Source: Aspidiotus rigidus (Eukaryota > Arthropoda > Insecta > Hemiptera > Diaspididae). From it: a stretch of DNA of 64,000 bases. Below the pieces are notes generated by a model. It had not been told where the DNA came from. It searched no databases and worked only from the letters and a program-made list of their open reading frames with translations. Shown piece after piece: positions 24,300-35,800 of this stretch (within the stretch, counting starts at the first letter, position 1; every line of letters begins with the position of its first letter). The DNA is taken from the NCBI GenBank assembly GCA_035079385.1, contig JAVHKY010000017.1:1488001-1552000 (forward strand), read 5' to 3'. A program made the translations under genes and the position numbers.

Positions 24300-25479
24300 T
24301 GTTTCATTTTTGCTACTAATTACTTTAACTCAATAGCAACATGCTCTGATACCTTACATGATTTTTGATGATCCAAATTCTAAAGTTTGCTGATCACATT
24401 CTTTAGATTCTTGTTTATATATACCTTGACAAGAGTATTGATAGTCTATCTAAATTCTGGAAGTTACCATATATATATATATATTTGTAAGAAAACTACT
24501 TAGATACCTTTCATTAATTGTAAATATAATAAATCTATCTTTTTGTAGTTGTAAGTACCTATACTGTGTTGATATTTTTAATGTGTTACCTTTCTTTCAA
24601 TGTTTTGTTGTTTCAACTTTCAAAACCATTTATACCAAATGATAAATGAGCTATAGATTTATACTTGCACTTTATTGTAAGATTTTATTCTTAAATATGA
24701 ATAAGATATATCTAAGTATTTAATTGGAAGACAAAGTTTGAATTAGTAAATTAGGTAGACACCTACTTACCCCTTGTGTTTAACATACATATACTTACCG
24801 GTATATATATGTATAATACAAAGTAGTGCGAATTTATATCATCATGTTTACTGCTACATACTATCATTAGGTAATGGATAAACAATGATGTAATTGTAGG
24901 TATGTCATAGAATAAGTGATAATTAAATTCGAACTTTGTCGCAAATTTTCTTCACGATACCAAGTGAAAGTTGACTATAAGAGTCATGTTTCTCTCAAGT
25001 TAAATATATGCTAATGCAATGATAGCGTATCCATTCTCCTGCCATATAACCAATAATTATAACGGGAGTACCATGTACTAATACCATTATGATAAGAATC
25101 AGACAAATTAAGGCGTTAGACAAACTAGCTCTGCAAACTAGTATCCATTTGGAGTGCAAGGGCGAAAGAGTCGCGCTCTACAATTTCAATGGTGTGGGAA
25201 AAAAGAACTTGATCATTTTCTGAAAGTCTTCAGACCAAGATGAAAATGGTATTAATTTAAAGACTAATCAAATTTATTCTCTTCAATGTTTTAATTAAAG
25301 CTTTCGTTCCCAAGATATTTCGAGATTAGTTAACACCACGGTAGTTAACACGGAGTTAAATGGGAAATTGTACATAGTCACGTCTATAAGAGAGTCGACA
25401 GTAGCGCGCGATCGCTACCAGCACTCCGAATTATGATACAAAGAAAGAGCCCTATATGTACGTCATACACCTTGCACGT
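24300..25479. other. Intergenic, no gene recognised
   Basis: AT-rich DNA with a short (TA) run near 24465-24484 and another TA-rich patch near 24805. No coding block with splice signals, no RNA gene and no known repeat was recognised. Confidence 0.4.
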
Positions 25480-25487
25480 ATGTATTG

Positions 25488-25981
25488 CAGGGCCGGGCAC
25501 GGATCGGATCGCGGATCACTGATCAAAAATTGGCGATCCGTGATTCGTATTCGGATCATTTTTTCCCACGCTTTATGATCCGCGATTGATCCGGATCATT
25601 TTTTCATTTATGGTTGATTTGATCCGAATCATTTGCATTGATCCGCGGATCGCGTTCTTTTTCTTGCTCCAGATTGAAGTGAAAAGCTCTAGAGCCTTAT
25701 AATTTTTCACGTTGCAAAACAACCACATTTTCCATGGAGAAAGAGAAAAAAAAATTACCTTCTGTTTGAGTAATGAATCGCGGATCACGGATCATTGATT
25801 CCCGGATCACGGATCAAATGTTCTGATCCGCAGTTGATTGATCCGTCGGATTGCAAAGAAATGTTACTGATCCGTGATCCGGATCGTTTTCAATGAACGA
25901 TGATCAATCCGCGATCCGATCCGTCAAAAGACCGATGATTCGCGATCCGGATCAAATTTTCGCGATCTGTGCCCACCCCTG
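25488..25981. mobile_element. Non-autonomous hAT element with GATC-rich subterminal repeats
   Basis: The left end is CAGGGCCGGGCACGGATCG. The right end, read in reverse complement, is CAGGGGTGGGCACAGATCG. The flanks are a perfect 8-bp duplication, ATGTATTG (25480-25487 and 25982-25989). Both flanks of the interior are packed with GGATCACGGATCA / GATCCGCGATC motifs in both orientations. These look like arrays of transposase-binding subterminal repeats. The middle (25660-25770) is unrelated AT-rich DNA with no transposase. Confidence 0.9.
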
Positions 25982-26021
25982 ATGTATTGGTCGCTCCACT
26001 TCATTTTGTTTACATTTTCGT

Positions 26022-26324
26022 TGGAGGGAAGTTTGATGTTAAGCCTTATTCAACGCGCGCGTTTTTCTTCATTATCTCGAGAAATAAGTTATTACTCCAA
26101 ATGAAAAATTGATAAGAACAAAACTTTTTTCTTTTTTAATTTCCTATCAGATAAAGTCGACTTCAAATTTTTGCGTCGAAAAAATCCGACCTTGGACTCA
26201 TTGGATGGGAAATCACAAAAGGAATAATTTTTGTTCTTTCCAATTTTTTATTTGGAGTAATATTTCCCGAGATAATGAAGAAAAACGCGTGGGTTGCATA
26301 AGAGGTAACATTAAACTTCCCTCC
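26022..26324. mobile_element. Foldback MITE, arms about 100 bp
   Basis: The left arm (26022-26125) starts TGGAGGGAAGTTTGATGTTA and the right arm (about 26225-26324) reads the same in reverse complement. The arms share CGCGTTTTTCTTCATTATCT and TTACTCCAAAT. A spacer of about 100 bp separates the arms. I could not define a target duplication. Confidence 0.75.
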
Positions 26325-26724
26325 AGTTAGTTTTCAACACGGGTTTTCAAGGACACTCGTTTTGACGTCACGTTGCACGTACGGAACCGTCAATAGGTAC
26401 CTACATTGAATTTGAACAGTCAGCGGTTTCTATCGGCTTCCCTACGGAGTTAGAATTTTCTGATATGTCTTATTGACGGTTTTGTGGCAGCGCTGGAAAA
26501 CTGTCGATATATTAAACAGTTATTTTGTAGATGGCGCCAGCAGACTTACAATCGGTCGTAGAAATACCTAACGGTTTCGGTCTAGCATGTTAGGGCGAGG
26601 GCACGTCATAGTATATACATGTACCATACAAATTTTATGTTTATAAAATATCATAAGGTGTAGGTTTCAATTAAACAATCAAGTTATTAAATAACATTCA
26701 AGCACAAACCACGCTAGCGTAGAG

Positions 26725-26763
26725 ATGGAAATCGAAGGAGACGAAAAGAAAAGTTCGATGATC
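26725..26763 (+). other. Possible alternative first coding exon
   Basis: An ATG opens a 13-codon frame (MEIEGDEKKSSMI) that runs into a good donor, GTGAGTATT, at 26764. It lies 1.8 kb upstream of the signal-peptide exon of the M13 gene. A short charged first exon could give a non-secreted form, but no linking acceptor or transcript can be shown. It may equally belong to another gene or be chance. Confidence 0.2.
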
Positions 26764-27182
26764 GTGAGTATTTTCTTTCGATCAGTCCAGGTCCTGAAAC
26801 AAACTTATTAACCTCACTGCCTCGCAGAATCATTTCAATTTTCAACAGCTTCCAAAGCTATAAACGCATGTTTACAAAACTGATTTTCTTTGTGGATTGA
26901 AACTTCGTTCAGTGCCCTCCTCCAAAGAGTTCGATCACATTCAACATAAAGTCGAACTTCGGATGCAGATTTATTGGATGTTTTCTCATTTACAGCATGA
27001 AGATACGCGTTGATTCTAGTAGGTTTTCAGTATGGCAACCAGTTTCTCCGTTGCTTGCCTAAAGTATAATACGAGGATAGAAGACGGCTTGGAAAGAACG
27101 CGGCTCTACACATTCACCAATGGCTCAAGCTTTTTATATTTTGGAATTTCTGTAGTACCGGTATGTACCTATCTATTCATAA

Positions 27183-27407
27183 TTCGACGGCCTCATGCAC
27201 ACTTGACCTAAGTCGCATTTTTTCGAAAATTGAGAAAAATACATAAGTACAGTAGCTGGTATTGTAAGTTATCTACCTTCGCGGTTTTCAGAGCAATTTG
27301 GTTAAAATTCAGCCTGTTGAGATCCAATGTTGAATGGAGTTTTGAAAACGCTTTCCTAAAAAACCTCAAAAATGCGACTTAGGTTAAGTGTGCATGAGGC
27401 CGTCGAA
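27183..27407. mobile_element. Harbinger-type MITE (225 bp)
   Basis: The terminal inverted repeats of about 38 bp start TTCGACGGCCTCATGCACAC and continue through ACCTAAGTCGCATTTTT. They are flanked by TAA on both sides (27180-27182 and 27408-27410). A TAA/TTA duplication with long similar ends fits PIF/Harbinger (Tourist-like) elements. There is no coding content. Confidence 0.75.
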
Positions 27408-28267
27408 TAATATATTATATTTGTCATAATACCGACCTCATGACCTCAGAGCGCGTCGCACAGAAAAACTTCTCATTGCCAAAATATTCTAATTGAATTC
27501 ATTTTCAACTAAAAGTATGCTTAATATGAAAGTGTTCTGGCGAACGGGAACCAGTGTCTATCAAGATAAAATAATAAGCATTACCTAAATGGCCATCCGT
27601 TGATTCGAAAATTCATAACTTTCGAACATTATAGGCCTACTTGTTATTTTTCGCAATTGAAAACAAACTAAGTACTTATATCTACCTATCTACCAAGAGG
27701 TGAATCGAAAAGGAATGATGGGTGTTGTATACTGTATCCCTTGTTAGGATTGCCCCAGTGTCTATATGTGGGGGAGATTCATCAACTTTTGGCTCGCCTG
27801 TCATTCTAGGGAATTGAATCGTAAATTCAACTGTAAGGATACGTCTCTGTACTAACTTACATAGACAGCATGAAAAAGAGAAAAATTTGAGGAGTGGTTG
27901 AAAGTATATGAATCATGAAAGAACTGGGAACTTCAAAACTAATCTTGGAAGTTTAAATTTGTATTATTCGACGCTCAGCCTACCAAGAGATAGATTCATT
28001 GACCTGTTCATTCGCGTACGCGTGTGTGTCGTCTGTGTATTCCTTTTCGATTCACATGATCCTATATAGGTACCTATGCATTATAGTTTGTTTTTAATTG
28101 TGAAAAAGAACAATTACACGTCGTTCGAAACGATTTATGCATTATTTCATCTTAATTTAAATGACAATCCACCAATAAATCATTACTAATTGTACCTATA
28201 TAACCACTATTCATTTTGATAAAAGTTGGGTAATCGAATTCGGAGGAATAGAACAACAATTTGTTAT

Positions 28268-28520
28268 ATAGGTACAGAATAAATTTTAGGGCGTCTTTTA
28301 TATAGCTCACATATATAGGCCTATACTTAGTCGCATACAATTTCAATTTACTAGCGCATGCAGTTTTATCGTTCAATTTAATTCGACAAGATAGAACAGA
28401 TATATTGCAGTAATTATTTAGTATTTTGTGATAAAAAGTAATTCCCATTAGGGTAATAGCTTGTTATACCAACTGGATGCAGATGAAATTTTGTAGTTGC
28501 AACGTACTGGTACTCGCAAT
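28268..28520 (+). promoter_or_regulatory. Conserved upstream region of the M13 gene
   Basis: This 250-bp segment aligns with 42347-42579 upstream of the duplicate gene. Shared pieces include GAATAAATTTTAGGGCGTCT, TTTCAATTTAC followed by CGCATGCAG, GTGATAAAAAGTAA and ATGCAGATGAAATTTTG-like sequence. It starts where the duplicated block starts, so it must contain any promoter copied with the gene. The exact start site and a TATA box are not determined. Confidence 0.45.
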
Positions 28521-29784
28521 ATGACGTGTGTACGCCTACTCCCGATTTTGATAATTATCATTTTCAATGCAAGTAAGTAACCTTTTGAATATATTATCCC
28601 AATTCAAATGAAATAGATTATAAACTTTCTTGATTGCGTACTTCTTAAAAAGCCAAACATATCAAATTGAGTGAGTGAATGACTTCGAGAAAAAAAAAAA
28701 ACGAAGAAAATACTTGTCAATCATAGGTATATTTTTTCCCCCAATCAACTTCTGAAAAAATAATCGTATTGAATCTATTTAAATCATAAATGCCGTTTTA
28801 AACAATATTTCATTTATTCCAGTCAGTTTATCAGCTGAAAGCGAAAAGAATGTTTGCAAAACGCCCGATTGCCTCATCTCTTGTAAGTTGAAATTTCTCT
28901 TTCACGAAAAGATATTCATAAAACCAGATTGTATGATTTAGCATAATATAATGTTGACGACGATAAGTTTTTTGATATTTTTCTATACAGCCGAAATGCT
29001 CAAGAAGTCTATGAACTCGACCGTAGATCCTTGCGACAATTTTTACGAATATGCTTGCGGTAATTTTCCATTGTATAAGAAAGACAAATACGAAACCGAC
29101 GATACGTACAATTGGTTTATTGAATTGGACGGAAATCTCACCAAAATTGTTAAAGGTAAATAGATGATGATGCTAATTACTAGAATGATCTTTTTTTTTT
29201 TTTTTGATCGTACAATATTTGTGCTTTTGTTCTCGTGTTTGCTCTTGAAAATCACGCCTCAGCAAGACGTATGTAGTTGGCGATCTTTTCCGTCGTCGCT
29301 TCCAGGTTTTCGTGAAAATTGAACAGTCGCTCAAGAGTATACTGTTGAGGATATTCTATAATTATGCTGTTCTTTTTTGTTGCAGAATTCCTAAATTCAA
29401 AAAATATATCGACTCAAGACTTGAAAGCGTTGGAGAAAATGTATCTGTTTCACAAATCCTGTTTGAATACGAGTAAGCTTGTAACCTCAACTTTTCCTCC
29501 AATTTTCCATTATCTCTCCCCCTCCCCTTCAATCGCTCCTTCCCATGTACTCCTCCTTCTTTTTCTTTTAACAGGAAACCTATAATAAGGGGAGTTCTTT
29601 TTTAAGATTTTGGCGTCTCGGCGTGCGCCGTCCGGCTAAAACTGACCTACCCTAATGAAAATAGGACTTGGAAAAATTTCGAATATCGAGCTACGAGTAC
29701 CTACATAATTATGATAGGAGAGGGACTTGGCAAATTTCAACTACTGTATGAAAGGAGTTGGACTTGGAAGCATTTTGACTTCTG

Positions 29785-29868
<84 letters not shown>

Positions 29869-32800
29869 TAGGAAACTTGGGCTCATATGTGTATATGATA
29901 GGAGGAGACCCAGAAACTTTCCTAACCTAATAAAGGTTGGACTTCAAAAAATTTCGAAAATCGAGCAATTTCTAGTCCCTCTTCTGTCATTAAATTGCTC
30001 GAAAATCGGAATTTTCTCACTATTGAATAAACAAAGCTGTCCCTCTTTACGCCAATTTGATAACATACTGGAAGAGGCATCTATTTTTGTCAAGATTTTG
30101 AATTTATCAACAGAACTTTTTCAAAGTAGTCTTTCTTCTTCCAGAAAATATGAACAGTGTTGGTAAGAGAACGATTAAAGAGATCATGTTCGAACTTGGC
30201 CTTCAGTACGTAGGTTTTAGTAATTTTCTGACTGGCTACAAATTCAATTGGGTTAGAGGAGCGGCCAAAATAAAAAAGGTCTTAGGAATTGATTTTTTAA
30301 TCATGACTGAGATTGTTCGTGATGAGGAAACCAATACAACACGATTGCAAATATCAAATCCATCCGACTCTTGCACTCCACCATTTCTGGCAACGCGGTA
30401 GGTAATATTTATTGTATTATTTATTTAAATAGTAGAAAAATAATACGGGCTTGTAGTAGACAACCCACACTGCTGGATTCCCCACCCTCGAGGGAGTTCA
30501 CGATAGGAACACAAATCGTATTCTGCTCTCTTTAATATTCGAAGCTAAATCGCCTTCTTTCTGTAGAGGTCAGAGGTTAGAGTCCTTTTAAGTCCTTCCT
30601 TCTTAGAGATTCAAGCTGAGATTCTTCGAAATATCCTGATGACGTCACAATCCGGGGGCGAAGGAGCCAACTAGCACTACTTCTGAGTTAAGGGTTTTTT
30701 GAAATGTATCGTCTGCAAGAAAGACCTGCGCTAGGTATGAGCTCGCGCCAAATTTGTTGATGAGGGCTAATAACATTTTTGGCACTTACATTCTAGGGAC
30801 AAAGATGATCTTGTGTCACCGGACAAAGTTTTCGAGTCTGAAGAATTTTCGAAATACGCGATGGATATCAGCGAAAGTTTTTTGGATATGTACGGAAAAT
30901 CAGTACCAATACTTAGAGCAAAGACAATTGCGGAAAATCGAATTCAAGATATGGCAAATTTCATGTTGAAACGAATCGAGATTGTGAGTTCCAATTCAGC
31001 TAGTTAATTTAACTGTAAAAATGATTTGATAGAAATCGTTGGTTTGGGCGAACGTCAACTTTCTTTGTGTTTGTGAATTGAAAAGAAGAGTTGTTGCACG
31101 TGCACATCAATCGTAGCTGACAGCTAAATGAAACTCGTGGTTTTGAAAGGCTTTTTTAGAATAGTCCAGCTAGGTACTTACAAATCTGTATAGTTGAGTG
31201 CTAATTGAATATTTATAGTGCCAGAAAAGCAGTGAAATGAGAAATATTCTGACTGTATTCAGAAATGACTCGACTACGTCTCAACACAAGAAAATGAGTT
31301 TAAAATCGCTCAAAGAAAAAACAGAAACCCTTTCTTCTGCGAACGACGGCGAAAGGTTACTGGTAAGAAAATAATTGGATATCATATCTTGGATATTGTG
31401 GTTGACGCAGGTGCCTGCTCACTAGTCATTGGTGTATAACCTTCAACTTACAGTTCGATTGGGAAATATATCTGAGTACTCTATTCGAGGGTATCGATGG
31501 TATAACTGTCGATGATGAGCTGGAACTTTATGTTGATAAACATACATTTTTCCACTTTATTGAATTGTTAAAGGAGACTTCGACAACGACCCTAAGTAAG
31601 TGTAACTACTAATTCCGGTTCAGGTCCAATTAAACTGCAGCTCCCTGCAGCGACTTATGAAAAAATTTTTCAGAAATGAAGAAGATTGATCAATCATTTC
31701 CAATTCATACAAACAAAAGACCGCGACAGTACACTCCTAATCTCGAATGACCTTAACTTAAAACATCTCTACTACGGAGATCGATCTATATGATGGTGGG
31801 AAGAGAGGGGGTTGACGTCACATTCCCCACTTTGAAACGGCAAGAACCAACGTTACTATGTATTTAAAAAAACAAATGATAACGTGACGCTCTTCATAAA
31901 TCAACGACGGAATCTTCGTCTATTGGAAGATACAGTAGTGATATTAATGACCTCGATCTAAGGAGCTCTAGATAACGGCATGCTGCTGATCCTGAATTGC
32001 CTCAACCTCCATCATTAAACGCTGGAAACTTTCTAAAATCTCTACTTTGGAACCAATGTCCTAGTCCCTGTAATGATCAGCGAAACCGTAAATTTCTTCA
32101 ACCCGATTCCAGATTTGCGTTCATGAGGGAAGAGGTGGAGGCTCCTTCTTAGTTAGTCTGATGACGTAACCTTCTCTAGAGACTTTTGAAGTGTGCCACT
32201 CCTTGTGACCGTTAAGAAAGGATAGAAAGTAGTACGAAGTACTCGTACGTATCTCGAGAACGCTCGAGGTACGTACTTTATACTAGGCCTACTTTGTATC
32301 CTTTCTTAACATGAACACAGTATAATTATTATTTTTTACATCAGAGCTCTGAAGATTTACTGTATTAAGCTTAACCACCTTAACCAGCTGCACAGAATTA
32401 GAAGAATGATGAAATCTGCTACCAAGGGACAGAAGTACTTTTGAAACCCTCCGAAAAATATATATTATGATAAGGAGGACTTTGAAGGGGTGAACATGAA
32501 ATAATATGATGATAAAGGTAACACAATTGCATTTGTTCAGCTTTAGCTTTGTGGTTTGATGCTTTCACTTTTATGGTACCGTTCTCGACGTCTACATTGA
32601 GAAATTTGGATAAAAATGTAAAAGAAGATCTCGGTATGGCGGTTACAACATGGTGAGAATTTTTTGTTCGATAAATTTGCTTCAATGATTCGATTATCTA
32701 AAATAATATAATTTTTCATTCCAGGGATGATGATGTATGCAGTCCTTTGGTTCAGAAACATTTTGGCTTAGTATTGATGAATCACTTTGTAAATGATCCA

Positions 32801-35800
32801 AAAGTTTCAGAGGAAAAGAAACGGGTTAGTGTTTTCAAATTTCATATTTCAGCATCAGTATCTTAGAAGCTAATAACTTCAAATTTGAAAGTATTATTCT
32901 TGCATTCTGCGACCAGCTCTCATTCATTCACTATGCAGAGAAGACATCATTCTGAAGTGAAAGAGATGTGACCTGCGATGAGAAAAAGATGTTCATTGCC
33001 CATTGGCGAAAGAACACCATTTTTCTCTGATTAGACATCTAATCAGAGAGAAATGGTGTTCCTGTCAGTGGGCAATGAGCATCCTTTTCTCATCGCAGGT
33101 CACAGATGTTCATTTTCTGTACAAAGCGACGATTTTTCGATGTGACAGTTACTTTTTGTAAAAACAGCTCCTCAGTAGTGAAGCCAGAAGGGAGGATTGG
33201 GGGAAGGAATCGCTCTAATTTCGTTTTCTTACAAGATTGACTTCAAAACGTAAACTTTACTAAAAATATATTGAGAAATAAGACATTTATTTCCTCCCTC
33301 GTTCGAATCCTGGCTGTACGCTACTGAAGCTTCCATGGGCTCGTAGTCTCTCCATTACTTGAGCCAGATAAATATCCACGTGTATACAATTGCATTCTGA
33401 CGTCATCAGGGGATAATTAATTTTTTTCCATGCCTTGAACTAATTCCGAGCTTTGATACCAACCAAAGAGAGGGAACTTGACTTTAAGCTTCAATGAGAA
33501 GAAAAACACCCAAGCTCTTGCAGCGTCATGACCTCGTTCAGAAATTTTTTCGGTTAAACCTATAATTTAAAGCTCTAACTCTCATAGAGCGGGTCGCGGA
33601 GTTTTAGCTTTGAGTTTTGTAGACAATAAATTATAGAAGGAACTTTATATAAGAAAATATTATGCGACCATTGGTCTTGTTAGAGTTCCCTGTCTCTCGC
33701 AGCTTTGAAAAGTTTGAAGTTCGGATTCTATATAGAAGAGGGGAATTAGAGAAATTGATCAACGGAGTTACGTCTTGTAATTTGCCAATACGTTCTCGTT
33801 TTCTGAAGGCCGAACAAATGGTTGACGATTTGAAGCACGCACTTCATGAAGTTATTGGCAAATCCGAATGGATGGACGAACAAACTCGAGTAGAAGCCAA
33901 AAACAAGATTAATAAAATGAAATCTTGGATTTCTTACCCACCATGGCTTTCAAATGGAACTTTATTGGACTCGTATTATGAAAATGTAAGCGTTTAATAT
34001 CACTTTGTTTTTTTTTTTTTTTTTTTATTATTATTATTGATTTAATTATTGTGTCTTTCAACAGCATTAAAGAAAAGAAGAGAAAATTATAAATGACCTT
34101 TTAAAATAATACTGTGGTGATCTTTCTTCTTTTCTCTTGATACAAATTTGCATTTCTTTTTTCATTTTGTTTGCAGTACAAAATAAAAGAGGAAAATTTT
34201 CTGCTCACTCTGGTCGGTATACTTCGAGAAAATGTGAGAAAAAATTTAGCTCTACTTGATTCATCCGTAGAGGAGTTTGAGTTGGAGTAAGTTCAAAATT
34301 CCAATCGTGTACAAAATTTTCCAACTTAATAATTTGGTACAGGGAACCTGTTTTATCGGGGGGGGGGGGGGGGGGGGGTCGTCGGAAGAAACGCTCACCG
34401 GCCGGCAAAGCTCGGAGCTCGAAAATTTTCCTAGTGCCCCTCCTATCATTTATAGCTCGGAGATCGGTGTATATAGCATGCAAGATAGCCCTTTCAAGTA
34501 ATCATATATGCAATGCTTTTTCTGAGTCCTCCACCCCCCGCCCCGTTCCATCGTATATAGCTTGGAGGTCAAAAATTCTCCAAGTCTCCATCCTATACCT
34601 ATCATATATACAAATAGCTTTCTAGTTTTCAGTTCCCACGTGCTCCACAAAACAGGTTCTCTGCCACCCCTCGTTTAACTTCCTTAATGGACCCGTAAGT
34701 TTTTCAAAAACATTTTTTTTGTTCATTATTTACAGAATAGACTCAAGTCCAATGAGTGTGAACGCATTTTACTCACCTGATCATAACTTAATACGTAAGT
34801 TCACAGAACAACGATTGTGGGAAGGTTTCATTTGCATTAAGACTCCAGAGTGCGCCCTCTGTTGGTAACTTGAAATACGGTCTGCTGATCCCTGATCGTT
34901 GACCCTGGCAGAGTATTGAAGCCGAAAATGTCAGCTTCGGCATTTCGGCTTTAACTTAGAACCTTGAAAATTTATGACTTGAGCCCGGATTTTTCGGCAC
35001 TAAAAATGAAAAGTTTCGGAACTTAATGTTGCATTTTCGGTATCTAAAAGAAAAAACTTCCGTTTTTAGTGCCTTCACAAACTCACGCCCTAAACTGTTC
35101 AATGTACAACCAAAATTACGTGAATTTAAAGCAAAATTCAGCTAATTTTGTCCAAAAGTTTATAATTTTGGACGATATTTTACAAAATGGTCATTTTCGG
35201 CCTTATTTGGCTTTAAACCCCGTTCTCGGTATTTATTTCATTCTCGGCATTTTTTTTGGCAAGATAAAATTTGTTTTGCAGGCCCCTTTACCCATAAAAT
35301 GAACTTCCATTTGATTTTCAAGTTTCCCGCCCTTAGCAAAATGATTCGACAAATGCCGAGGAATCTGGGCTCTGCTAATGACTATTGGAAAAATTTCGCT
35401 GGCTTAATTCTGCTTATTTTCGGCTGATCGATACGAGAGGTCAGATGAAACAATCAGGAGGATTGGGGCTTTAATGCACCTGCGGAAGATACCTATTCTC
35501 CAGTTTGTGTTCATGTTCAGATGACTGCACTTCAGGCTTCCATGCTGAATAGCTGAACAGCTAAACTGGATCGGAACCAATCTTTTTTATATTTTGCTTT
35601 GACTATATACCTCTTATGGACTAAGCTAAGACGACGTTTACCCGTGGAAAGATATGATAAGAAAATAAAATGCGGAGGACTCAGATAGGCGACGCGGTTG
35701 ATTACGGAGGAAGGAGAAGCCCTTACTCCTCCAGGCACTCACCCGCGCTACCTACGTATGAGTCCTCCGCACGCTATAAATGTTTCCACGTTTGTTTAAC

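Noticed and set aside
29727..29930. Open frame with alternating I and Y
   Set aside because: Translation of the (TA) microsatellite at 29788-29866.
32350..32420. Sequence CTCTGAAGATTTACTGTATT conserved between both M13 copies, considered as an extra exon
   Set aside because: Including it breaks the frame to the next exon, while direct joining of 31595 to 32541 gives a correct M13 sequence. It is conserved because the introns are recently duplicated.
33295..33330. GTTCGAATCCTGGC, resembling a tRNA B box
   Set aside because: No A box, acceptor stem or cloverleaf around it.
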